DNA of 64,000 nt from Bradymonas sediminis (GTDB lineage: Bacteria > Myxococcota_A > Bradymonadia > Bradymonadales > Bradymonadaceae), in assembly GCF_003258315.1 (NCBI RefSeq), contig NZ_CP030032.1:3350501-3414500 (forward strand), written 5' to 3'. Position 1 is the stretch's first letter. Each line of letters starts with the position of its first letter. This document shows positions 26,139-37,629 of the stretch, piece after piece. The notes under the pieces were generated by a model. That model was not told the DNA's origin, ran no database searches, and saw only the letters and a program-made list of their open reading frames with translations. Both the position numbers and the translations under genes were made by a program.

Positions 26139-29100
26139 TCACCACCACTCGGCGCCCGCCATCTCCCAGGCCAAGTCTTCGATATACGGCCAGAGCACCT
26201 GCCAGGGGTTGTCCTCGTCGAGTTCAAGCCCGCCGATCCCGCGCATTGAGATCTCACCGGTGCGGAAATTCCAACTGCGCGCTTCGGGGCGAAGCGGTCG
26301 CTCCCCTTCGAACTCCGAGGGCGCCGGCCACTCCACATCTTCGCTGAGCAAAAAGACCTCCACGGTCGCGTTGCCGTCTTCGGAGACGCGCCGGTGCAAC
26401 CCGTCTTCGCCGCTCAAAAGCGCGCGCACCCCGGGGCCCTTAAACTCCAGCGCCAACACGGTGCCCGAGGGTTTGCGGGCGCGCTGCCACAACGCCTCTC
26501 GGCGGTCTCGGGCCGCCACATCGGCCTCGACCGGGCGCTCCGCGCGCGGCACCGCGCGACGCATCGACATCTGCCACCCCCGCGAGTCGGCGAGCTGGCG
26601 GTACCAGCGGACCAGGCGCGCGCGCCACGGGTCTTCGGGGTCGGTGGCAGGTAAAAAGAGCTCGACCTCATCGGGAGTCCCGTGCAACGTGCGCACCAAC
26701 TCCAAGAAGACCTCGTGCAAGCGCGGGTCGATCTCGGCGACGCGCTCGTCGATGTCCGCGCTGAGTTCAAAGGCGCGGGTATGATACGCCTCGCGCACCA
26801 ACTCCTCGATCGCCTCCAACTCCTCGCTGAGCTCCATCACACCCCCGACCAACTGACGCGCGTGCTCCGCGGCGCGGGCGTGCTCGGCGGCGTCGGGCAA
26901 CTCCCAAAACCCCTGGGTGCCGCTCACCCGGTCGAAGTCCTCAAAGCGCCAGGCCAACTCGGCCAGCACCTCGGCGTGGATGCAGCGCTCCAGACGCCGG
27001 CGCAGGCTGGCGATCTCCTCGATCTGGGCGAGCATATTACTGCGGCTCTCACCGCCCGCCTCCAGCGGGTCGAAATGCCACACGAGCTCGCCGGTTTCGG
27101 CGTCTCCCTCCACGTCGACGCGCATGCGATAGGAGAGGTTGGCGTCTAGCACCCCGGCCTCGGCCAGGCGACTGGCCATCGGCCAGGCGACGCGCTGCTC
27201 AATCACGCGCTTGATGGGGCGCGCCCCGTATTGCTCATCCCAGCCAGCCGCCGCCACCCAGCGCACCACCGCGTCCGAGAACTCCGCCTGAATCTCGCGC
27301 GCCCTCAAGCCCTCGCGCATCTTTAGCTTGTCGAGCTCGCGCCGCGAGATGGACTCCACGACTTCGCGCGACAGCGAGCGAAAGGGGATAAATTGGTCGA
27401 TACGCGCCAGGAATTCCGGGCGGAAATAGCGCTCGGCCTCCTTGCGAAAATGTTGCTCCCAGGACGCCGCGCCCCCGCCGCCGCCAAAGCCGATGGCCGG
27501 GCGCATCGTGTCGACCCCGAGGTTGCTCGTCATGATGACGATCGTATTCTGAAAACGCGTGCGCCGCCCATTGGCGTCGCTCAGGCGCGCCTCGCCGAGC
27601 ACCTGCAGCAGCACATCATAGACGCTCGGGTGGGCCTTCTCGATCTCGTCGAGCAAGATCACCGAGAACGGCTGGCGGCGCACCGGACCGGTGAGATCGC
27701 CCTCATGCGCCCCCTCGCCCATCAGTCGGGCGTAGGCGTTGGACTGGGCGTATTCACTCATATCGAGGCGAATCAGGCGCTCCTCATTGCCAAAGAGAAA
27801 CTCGGCCAGCGCGCGCGCCAGCTCGGTCTTTCCCACGCCGGTGGGCCCGACAAAAAAGAAGGACCCCAGCGGGCGCTGCGCCGACGACAGCCCCGCCTTC
27901 GTGATGCCCACCACGTCGGCGACCTGGCGGACGGCCTCATCCTGGCCCATCACCCGGCGCGACAGGCGCTCGCGCACCTCGCTCAGATCAAGGCTTCGGT
28001 CGTCGAGCAACATCACCGGCGGCAGCCCGCTCTCCTCGCAGAAGCGCTCGACCAGGTCGACCTCGCGCACCCGCTGCGCGAAGGATTGGGCCGCGCGCCG
28101 AAGCGTACGCCCGATAAAGTCAATCGCCCCGCCCACCGGACTGCCCTCGGTGGCGAAGCGCTTCTCCAGACGCCAGGCGCGCTCAACCGCCGCCGGCTCC
28201 AGCTCAATCCCCTCGGCCGCGCTCATGCGCGCGGCCGCCTGCTCGACGATCTCCCGGGACTCCGCCTCGGGCGGATCGCTCAGGCGAAGCACCTGAAACG
28301 CCCGGGCAAAACCGACATCGCGCTGCTCGATGCGCGTCCACTCCTCGACCGTCGCCTCGGCCACAATCCGAAGCCTGCGGTCAGACAAATGCGGCTTCAA
28401 AAATTGGGCGAGGTTATAATCACTGCCGACAAATTTACCGGCGTCGAGCGCCTGAATGAGGCTGCCGATATAGAGGATATCGTCCTCCTCCTCGAGCTCC
28501 TCGACCACCCGCGCGCATTGCTCCTGCCAGCCGCCCGACTGCGGGTCGGTCGAGGTCAAGCGCGGCGCATCGGCAAACCACAGCCGGCGCGCGCGCGCGC
28601 CAGAATCCGCATCCCCACCCGCCTCCTCCTCCCGCTGCAAAGCCTCCGCGCTCAACAGCGCCAAATGCTTGATAATACTGGTCTTTCCGACCCTCGGCGG
28701 CCCCACCAGGACAACCGCCGCAGGATGTGACGCGCCGAGCAACTCCCGAAGCTGCGCGATCGTCTCGTCGCGGCCAAAGGTCGCCAAGATCCCGCGCTCG
28801 GCGCGGGTCTTCGGGTCTAAATGACTCCAATCGCGGGCAACCTCATGAAGGGTCGGAGCGGCCTCGACGGTCTCATCGTCGGCCTCGACCTCGGCGAAGG
28901 CGTCTAGCCACAACGATCCCACCGGCATGCGCGCCAGATCCAGCGGCTCGAACTCGACCTCCAGGAGGCTGACCTCGTAGGCGTCCGGCTTGGCCTGGTG
29001 CATCGAGAGTTCGTATTCATGGCGACGCAGCATTTCGCCGAGCATCCCCTGATACAAAGCGTTTTGCTTCAAATTTTTGGCGTCTCTATCGCCCGCGGCG

Positions 29101-29477
29101 GGGGCCTCTTCGGGCAGCCAAACCGGCCCGGCCAACCCCTGCACGCTCAACTCCAGCACCCCGTCGAAGCGCCGCTCGAGCACATAGGTCGGGCGCGCCA
29201 AATACTCCGAGGCCTTGCCGCCGGAGCGCCACTGGTCCGCCCGGCGAACCAGCGCGGGCAGCGCCAACTTCTGAATACGCGGCTTCGGCGCACGCCCCAT
29301 GCGGGCGAGCAGGCGCGGATGGGTGCGCTCAAGCGTGTAGCAGCACGCCTGGCGCAACTTCTTGCGGGCCTCGTCGGCGTCCGCCGCCGCCGCGCTAAGC
29401 TCGAGGTCCCCCAACGTCTCCGCGATCGCCAGGCCCCCGTCGTATAAGCGAATTCCAATGGGAAATATGAGCTTCAT
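26139..29477 (-). CDS. ClpB-like double AAA+ ATPase fused to a release-factor-like C-terminal module
   Basis: 1112 residues. Residues 1-230: unrecognised domain. About 231-470: ClpB D1-like, Walker A GPPRVGKT (259-266), but Walker B reads DDILYIGSL without Asp/Glu. About 490-800: ClpB D2-like with Walker A GPTGVGKT (544-551), Walker B VILLDEIEKAH (Asp610, Glu611), sensor 1 MTSNLG, Arg finger RPEFLARID and sensor 2 GARPIKRVIE. The aromatic GYVG pore loop is missing between RLMGEG and LTGPVRR. About 815-975: a helical region resembling the PCRF domain of RF2 (FWELPDAAEHAR to RWYRQLADSRGW). About 1003-1085: beta-rich, with LSGEDGLHRRV, and GIGGL where class I release factors have GGQ. It converges on the pseudokinase gene 8 bases away. 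The AAA+ calls are firm; the release-factor likeness is by eye. Confidence 0.85.
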   Translation of the reverse strand: MKLIFPIGIRLYDGGLAIAETLGDLELSAAAADADEARKKLRQACCYTLERTHPRLLARMGRAPKPRIQKLALPALVRRADQWRSGGKASEYLARPTYVLERRFDGVLELSVQGLAGPVWLPEEAPAAGDRDAKNLKQNALYQGMLGEMLRRHEYELSMHQAKPDAYEVSLLEVEFEPLDLARMPVGSLWLDAFAEVEADDETVEAAPTLHEVARDWSHLDPKTRAERGILATFGRDETIAQLRELLGASHPAAVVLVGPPRVGKTSIIKHLALLSAEALQREEEAGGDADSGARARRLWFADAPRLTSTDPQSGGWQEQCARVVEELEEEDDILYIGSLIQALDAGKFVGSDYNLAQFLKPHLSDRRLRIVAEATVEEWTRIEQRDVGFARAFQVLRLSDPPEAESREIVEQAAARMSAAEGIELEPAAVERAWRLEKRFATEGSPVGGAIDFIGRTLRRAAQSFAQRVREVDLVERFCEESGLPPVMLLDDRSLDLSEVRERLSRRVMGQDEAVRQVADVVGITKAGLSSAQRPLGSFFFVGPTGVGKTELARALAEFLFGNEERLIRLDMSEYAQSNAYARLMGEGAHEGDLTGPVRRQPFSVILLDEIEKAHPSVYDVLLQVLGEARLSDANGRRTRFQNTIVIMTSNLGVDTMRPAIGFGGGGGAASWEQHFRKEAERYFRPEFLARIDQFIPFRSLSREVVESISRRELDKLKMREGLRAREIQAEFSDAVVRWVAAAGWDEQYGARPIKRVIEQRVAWPMASRLAEAGVLDANLSYRMRVDVEGDAETGELVWHFDPLEAGGESRSNMLAQIEEIASLRRRLERCIHAEVLAELAWRFEDFDRVSGTQGFWELPDAAEHARAAEHARQLVGGVMELSEELEAIEELVREAYHTRAFELSADIDERVAEIDPRLHEVFLELVRTLHGTPDEVELFLPATDPEDPWRARLVRWYRQLADSRGWQMSMRRAVPRAERPVEADVAARDRREALWQRARKPSGTVLALEFKGPGVRALLSGEDGLHRRVSEDGNATVEVFLLSEDVEWPAPSEFEGERPLRPEARSWNFRTGEISMRGIGGLELDEDNPWQVLWPYIEDLAWEMAGAEWW

Positions 29478-29808
29478 GCGTCCTTTTTAATATCGAAATA
29501 TAGACAGAATATAATCGGTGGATAGCTTCATTTTACCCGCTTATATGGGATGAAATCACCCGGCCAGGCTCTCCGTGTCCGTAGCGGCGAAGCTATAGCA
29601 ATAATTCAAGGGTATCACACCTGTAGCGAGCCATCTTTTTTTGGCGCGCAGCCAGCCCGAGCCCCAGAACCTGCTAAAGTTGGCCTGTGGCGCCTAATTT
29701 GGCCGCTTAAATTGATAAATGGCCCAACATTCGGTTACACTAAATGTCGAACCCCGATTCACCAATACTTGTTATTTTTTAGTTATCGCCCCCATAAGGA
29801 CCTTGCCC
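29478..29808. other. Intergenic region between divergent AAA+ and VWA lipoprotein genes
   Basis: 331 bases, clearly AT-richer than the genes on either side, as expected for a double promoter region. The AAA+ gene start at 29477 is followed on the plus side by an AT-rich block (29486-29520). Before the lipoprotein start, ATAAGGA at 29794-29800 is a good ribosome site. No repeat or RNA gene seen. Confidence 0.45.
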
Positions 29809-32943
<3,135 letters not shown>

Positions 32944-32967
32944 TTCGTTGACATAGCAGGCTAAACC

Positions 32968-33005
32968 AAAACCGCCGCAGGCTTTCTAAAGCCTGCGGCG
33001 GTTTT
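32968..33005 (+). terminator. Rho-independent terminator after the VWA lipoprotein
   Basis: 16-bp stem with perfect arms (32968-32983 and 32990-33005) ending in a T4 run, 24 bases after the stop codon. Confidence 0.92.
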
Positions 33006-33030
33006 GTATTCAGTGAGGTCAATCGCACAC

Positions 33031-33064
33031 AAAAAAAATCCCCAACCGTTTGACCGGTTGGGGA
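33031..33064 (-). terminator. Rho-independent terminator of the lipA-thiE operon
   Basis: 10-bp stem (arms 33039-33048 and 33055-33064) followed on the minus strand by eight T (A8 at 33031-33038). It lies about 45 bases beyond the thiE stop. Confidence 0.92.
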
Positions 33065-33109
33065 CTAAACTCTCGACATAATGTCATTCGAAGCCGACAA
33101 AACCGCGCG

Positions 33110-33829
33110 CTATATCTCGCGCGCCGGGCCCACCGCCTGGAGCAATCCGCGCGCCGCCAACTCCGGCTCATCCGCCGCGACAATCTCGCGAATCACCGCC
33201 ACGCCCGACGCTCCATGCGCCGCAACCTGCGCCGCATTCTGCACATTCACGCCGCCGATCCCAACCATCGGCACCGACTCACCGATCGCCCCGCGAACCT
33301 CGGCCAACACGCCCGGCCCGCGCGGCGCTGACGCGTCTGCCTTGCTCGCCCGCGCCTCATAAACCGCGCCAACGCCCAGGTAGTCTGCGCCGCCTTCGAC
33401 CAACGCCCGCGCCCCCTCGGCATCCCCCGAAGACGCGCCAATCACAAGCCGCGGCGCGATACGCCGCGCCTCGGACACCTCGATGTCTTTGGGCCCCAGA
33501 TGCACACCATCCGCCCCGCAGGCAAGCGCCACGTCAATGCGGTCGTTGACCACAAAGAGCGCGCCGAAGCCGTCACAAACGTCCTGGAGTGCGCGCCCGT
33601 ATTCGACCAACTCCCGGCTCGTCGCCGACTTGTCGCGCAACTGCACCACGCCCGCGCCGCCGCGAAGCGCCGCGCGCACCACGTCGAGGATCGCCGAAAA
33701 ACGACGGTCCTTATCGGTCTGGCCGGCCGCCGCGCCAACCCGCTCAGCCGACAGCGCCGACGGATCCGCGATCAAATAAACTCGCCAATCCGTGCGCTCA
33801 ATCTTGTCGCGTCGAGACGTCGCTTTCAT
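33110..33829 (-). CDS. thiE: Thiamine-phosphate synthase
   Basis: 239 residues, a TIM-barrel. Motifs: YLIADPS, GGAGVVQLRDK (pyrophosphate and Mg binding), FVVNDRIDVALACGADGVHLG, and the C-terminal phosphate loop PMVGIGGVN. It joins hydroxymethylpyrimidine diphosphate and thiazole phosphate to form thiamine phosphate. Its ATG overlaps the lipA stop by 4 bases, so the two are translationally coupled. No other thi gene is visible here. Confidence 0.95.
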   Translation of the reverse strand: MKATSRRDKIERTDWRVYLIADPSALSAERVGAAAGQTDKDRRFSAILDVVRAALRGGAGVVQLRDKSATSRELVEYGRALQDVCDGFGALFVVNDRIDVALACGADGVHLGPKDIEVSEARRIAPRLVIGASSGDAEGARALVEGGADYLGVGAVYEARASKADASAPRGPGVLAEVRGAIGESVPMVGIGGVNVQNAAQVAAHGASGVAVIREIVAADEPELAARGLLQAVGPAREI

Positions 33830-34836
33830 GCGTTTTTCGCCGCTTTGGCCTTTCGTTTCTCAGCGATCTCGGCGGCCTGCAAATCGGCGCGGTAGCTCGA
33901 GCGCACCAGCGGCCCCGCCTCGACATGCTCAAAGCCCATCTCCATGCCGGCCGCGGCGAGCTCATCGAACTCTTCGGGCGTCACCCATCGAGCCACCGGA
34001 AGATGGCGCGGGCTGGGGCGCAGATATTGCCCCAGGTTCAGAATCTGTACCCCCACATCGACCAGGTCCTGCATCGTCCGCAGCACCTGCTCTTTGGTCT
34101 CACCAAGCCCGAGCATCATCCCCGTCTTGGTCAGGACGCCGTTGCCATATTGCGCCGAGCGCTCAAGCACCGCCAACGAGCGGTCGTAGCGGGCCTGGGG
34201 ACGCACGACCCGGTGCATCTCGGCCGAGGTTTCGATATTATGCGAGAAGCAGTCCGGTCGCGCCTCAAGCACCAGATCGACATCCTCAAGCACGCCCTTA
34301 AAATCACCGGTCAAAACCTCGACCCCAAGCCCGGGGCACAGCTCTTTGGTGCGCCGAATCGTCTCCGCCCAGATGGCCGCGCCACCGTCGGCAAGATCGT
34401 CGCGGTCCACGCTGGTGATGACCACATAGTTAAGGTCCAATTTGGCCAGCGACTCCGCGACGCGGCGCGGCTCATCCGCGTCCACCTCGCCGGGACGACC
34501 CGTCTGGACGTCGCAAAACCCGCAGCTTCGCGTGCAGATATTGCCCAGGATCATAAACGTCAGCGCCTTGCGGCTCCAGCACTCCCCGATATTCGGGCAG
34601 GCCGCCGACTCACAGACCGTATTCAGGTCGTTTTTGTGCACGAGTTGGCGCGTCTCGAAGAACTCGGGGGTCATCGACATACGCTTTCGAATCCACTTCG
34701 GCCGCGGACCGGCCTCATCGGGCAGATTCTGCAACTTCTTGCGCGCCGGGCCCGAGACGCGATCCGCCCCGGTGGGCTCGCGTTTAGCGGGGGCGTTGAG
34801 CTCTTTGACGATCGACGGGTCGACTTTCATGACCAT
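33826..34836 (-). CDS. lipA: Lipoyl synthase
   Basis: 336 residues. GGGAG lies 7 bases before ATG 34836. Radical SAM enzyme: the auxiliary 4Fe-4S cluster motif CESAACPNIGEC and the radical SAM motif CTRSCGFC, preceded by MILGNICTR. C-terminal RSSYRADLQA supplies the conserved RSSY serine ligand. It inserts two sulfur atoms into octanoyl-carrier domains to make lipoyl groups for 2-oxoacid dehydrogenases and glycine cleavage. First gene of a two-gene operon with thiE. Confidence 0.97.
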   Translation of the reverse strand: MVMKVDPSIVKELNAPAKREPTGADRVSGPARKKLQNLPDEAGPRPKWIRKRMSMTPEFFETRQLVHKNDLNTVCESAACPNIGECWSRKALTFMILGNICTRSCGFCDVQTGRPGEVDADEPRRVAESLAKLDLNYVVITSVDRDDLADGGAAIWAETIRRTKELCPGLGVEVLTGDFKGVLEDVDLVLEARPDCFSHNIETSAEMHRVVRPQARYDRSLAVLERSAQYGNGVLTKTGMMLGLGETKEQVLRTMQDLVDVGVQILNLGQYLRPSPRHLPVARWVTPEEFDELAAAGMEMGFEHVEAGPLVRSSYRADLQAAEIAEKRKAKAAKNA

Positions 34837-35123
34837 GGGTTACTCCCGGGGAACCGCGCCCCTGGTGATGCAGAACAATTCAATTAGGTTTCGCGCGTCA
34901 AAATACAGCCGCATCCCCGCGGCATCGCGCACGTGGGTGTCTAACAACATGGCGACCGTCCGGCAAGACGCCCCTGCCAAATATTTCCGGCCACCGAACC
35001 CCTCCTGACTCACCAGGCGCCTGCCCCCAGATGACTCGGTAATTGCACCCAATCAAGCACTCGATTAGGTTAGCCCGCGTCTCAACGCGCCGACTCACTC
35101 CCTCCTGCCCCACTAAATTATTC

Positions 35124-37622
35124 GTGTACGCCCAGGTTGCTGTCGACATCCCTCTATTCACCGCCCTGACCTATAAGGTGCCCGCGATCCTTGCCGACTC
35201 CTTGGAGGTCGGCCACCTGGTTCAGGTGCCGTTTCGAAACCGCGCCAAGACCGGTCTCGTGATGCGTCTGAGCGATACGCTCGAAGATCCGTCCATCGCA
35301 TCGAAGATCCGCCCGATCGAAGATATCGTGGACTCCGAGGCGCTGATGAACGCGCGCGGCACCGAGTTTTTGCAATTTATCGCCGACTATTACCTCGCCC
35401 CCATCGGCCAGGTCGCCCGCCTCGCGCTACCCTCGTTCGTGCGCCTCGAAGGCCTCAAACACTATCGACTCGCCGACGCGCCCGCCGACGGCGCCCCCGA
35501 AACCGACGGGCTGCCGGAGCTCGACGATGACCTGCGCGCGGTCCTTGAGCACCTGGCTAAATCCAAGGAATCGGTGGCCTGCAAAGACCTCAAAGCCCTG
35601 CGAAAAGGCCTCACCTACACCCACATGAGCACGCTCGAGGCGCACCCGCGCGTCGAGGTCACCTACGAGGAAGACGACGCCAAGGTCAAAGCCAAGACCG
35701 ACAAATTCTACCGCATCGCCCCCTTGCCCGACGGCGAGTCGCTCGACGATCAACGGCTGGGCAGCAAACAATTGCGCATCCTCGACTTCATCGCCGAGCT
35801 GCTCGAGAGCGGGCGCGAGAACGTCTCACTTACCGAGATTCGCGAGGCCATCTCAGCCCCGCATAGCAGCCTCAACGCGCTCGAGGAGCGCGGCCTGCTC
35901 ACCATGACCGAAGAAGAGGTCTACCGCGACCCCTTCGACCGCGAACCCGTCCAGCCCCCCGAGGACCACGCCCCCACCGCCTCCCAAAAGAAGGTGCTCG
36001 ACGCCATCGGCCGGGCCCAGGCCGAGGATCGTTTCGAGGGATTTGTCCTGCACGGCGTCACCGGCAGCGGCAAAACCGAGGTCTATATGCGCGCCATTCG
36101 CGCCGAGATCGCCGCGGGCCGCCGCGCGATGGTGCTGCTGCCCGAGATCGCGCTGACCCCGCAATTCGTGGCGGTCTTCCGCGCGCATTTCGGCGAGCAA
36201 ATCGCGGTCCTTCACTCGGCGCTGACCCCGGCGCAAAAATTCGACCAGTGGCGACGCATCAAGCGAAACGAGGTCAATATCGTCATCGGCGCGCGCTCCG
36301 CGCTCTTTGCCCCGCTGGAGAAGATCGGCATCATCATCGTCGACGAGGAGCACGACACCAGCTTTAAACAGGGCGAAGGCGCGCGCTACAACGCGCGCGA
36401 TATGGCGCTGGTGCGCGGCAAACTCGAGAACGCCCGCGTCGTGCTCGGCAGCGCCACGCCCTCGCTCGAGTCCTATCATAACGCCAAATCCGGCCGCCTC
36501 ACCTACCTGGCCATGCCCGACCGCGTGGCGGATCGCCCGATGCCCACGGTCGAAATCGTCGACCTTCGCGACAAAGACGAGGGCCCGCCCGGCCCCTCCG
36601 ACGTCCTCTCCGACGAACTACTCAAGGCCATGGAGCGCACGCTTAAAGATGAGATGCAGGTCATCCTCTTTTTGAACCGGCGCGGCTTCTCCCCGTGTGT
36701 GACCTGCCAGAGCTGCGGGCATATTTTCAAATGCATCAACTGCGATGTCTCGATGACCTATCATCGCCACCAGGAATCGCTGCGCTGCCACCATTGCGAC
36801 TACTCGATCCGCATGCCCGAGTCCTGCCCGGAGTGCAGCGACCCCAAGATCAACCGCCAGGGCACCGGCACCGAGCGGCTGCACGGCCATCTGGTCGAGC
36901 TCTTCCCGCGCGCCCAGATCGCGCGCCTGGACCGCGACACCAGCGGCGGCAAAAAACTCGGGCGCATCATCCGCGCGTTTCGCCGCGCCGAGATCGACAT
37001 CCTCGTCGGCACCCAGATGGTCACCAAAGGCCACGACTTCCCGGGCGTGGTCACCGTCGGCGTCGTCATGGCCGACTTAAGCCTGAACTTCCCGGACTTT
37101 CGCGCCGCCGAGCGCACCTTCCAATTGCTCACCCAGGTCGCCGGGCGCGCCGGGCGAAGCCACGACCCGGGCCACGTCTATATTCAATCGTTTAACCCGG
37201 GCCATTATAGTCTTCTGGCCGCCCGCGAACACGACTACGCCCGCTTCTCCGAGCGCGAACTCCAACTGCGCCGCGAACTGGCCTACCCGCCCTTTGGTTA
37301 TCTGATCGCCATCAAATTCGAGGCCGCCAACGAAGGCCGCTGCATCCAGGCCGCCCGCGACTATTCCACCGCCGCCCGGCGCGTCTTCAAAGAAGACAAG
37401 GCCCTGGCCGAGAGCGTCTTCATGCTCGGGCCGGCCATGGCGCCCTTGAGCCGGCTCAAGGGCAAGTCGCGCTGGCAAATCCTGCTCAAAAGCCGCTCCC
37501 GCCAGGCCGTGCGAAAGCTCGCCATCGGCATGCTCAACGGCGTAGCGCATTTCGAGCCCAACAAGTCGAATTACCGCGACGTGCGCATCATCGTCGACGT
37601 CGACCCGGTTCATATGCTTTAA
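35124..37622 (+). CDS. priA: Primosomal protein N' (replication restart helicase)
   Basis: 832 residues from GTG 35124, which gives the expected N-terminus (VYAQVAVDIPL); TTG 35043 would add 27 residues and no clear ribosome site supports either. N-terminal 3'-end DNA-binding domain and winged helix, then a superfamily 2 helicase core with Walker A GVTGSGKTEVY and DEEHD (DEEHDTSFKQ). Zinc-binding cysteines follow: CVTCQSCGHIFKCINC, then CHHCDYS and CPEC. It reloads the replisome at stalled forks and D-loops. Divergent to lipA, convergent with the UDP-sugar pyrophosphorylase gene. Confidence 0.95.
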   Translation: MYAQVAVDIPLFTALTYKVPAILADSLEVGHLVQVPFRNRAKTGLVMRLSDTLEDPSIASKIRPIEDIVDSEALMNARGTEFLQFIADYYLAPIGQVARLALPSFVRLEGLKHYRLADAPADGAPETDGLPELDDDLRAVLEHLAKSKESVACKDLKALRKGLTYTHMSTLEAHPRVEVTYEEDDAKVKAKTDKFYRIAPLPDGESLDDQRLGSKQLRILDFIAELLESGRENVSLTEIREAISAPHSSLNALEERGLLTMTEEEVYRDPFDREPVQPPEDHAPTASQKKVLDAIGRAQAEDRFEGFVLHGVTGSGKTEVYMRAIRAEIAAGRRAMVLLPEIALTPQFVAVFRAHFGEQIAVLHSALTPAQKFDQWRRIKRNEVNIVIGARSALFAPLEKIGIIIVDEEHDTSFKQGEGARYNARDMALVRGKLENARVVLGSATPSLESYHNAKSGRLTYLAMPDRVADRPMPTVEIVDLRDKDEGPPGPSDVLSDELLKAMERTLKDEMQVILFLNRRGFSPCVTCQSCGHIFKCINCDVSMTYHRHQESLRCHHCDYSIRMPESCPECSDPKINRQGTGTERLHGHLVELFPRAQIARLDRDTSGGKKLGRIIRAFRRAEIDILVGTQMVTKGHDFPGVVTVGVVMADLSLNFPDFRAAERTFQLLTQVAGRAGRSHDPGHVYIQSFNPGHYSLLAAREHDYARFSERELQLRRELAYPPFGYLIAIKFEAANEGRCIQAARDYSTAARRVFKEDKALAESVFMLGPAMAPLSRLKGKSRWQILLKSRSRQAVRKLAIGMLNGVAHFEPNKSNYRDVRIIVDVDPVHML

Positions 37623-37629
37623 ATGACTT

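Noticed and set aside
27393-28730. Long plus-strand open frame (445 codons) across the AAA+ gene
   Set aside because: It is antisense to well-conserved AAA+ motifs, has the Arg/Leu/Ala bias of a GC-rich shadow and no ribosome site.
33589-34887. Plus-strand open frame (432 codons) opposite lipA and thiE
   Set aside because: lipA has its full iron-sulfur motifs on the other strand; the plus frame shows no family and no start signal.
34840-35052. Minus-strand 70-codon open frame before lipA
   Set aside because: Lies in a promoter region, no ribosome site and no recognisable protein features; the lipA start has its own good ribosome site.
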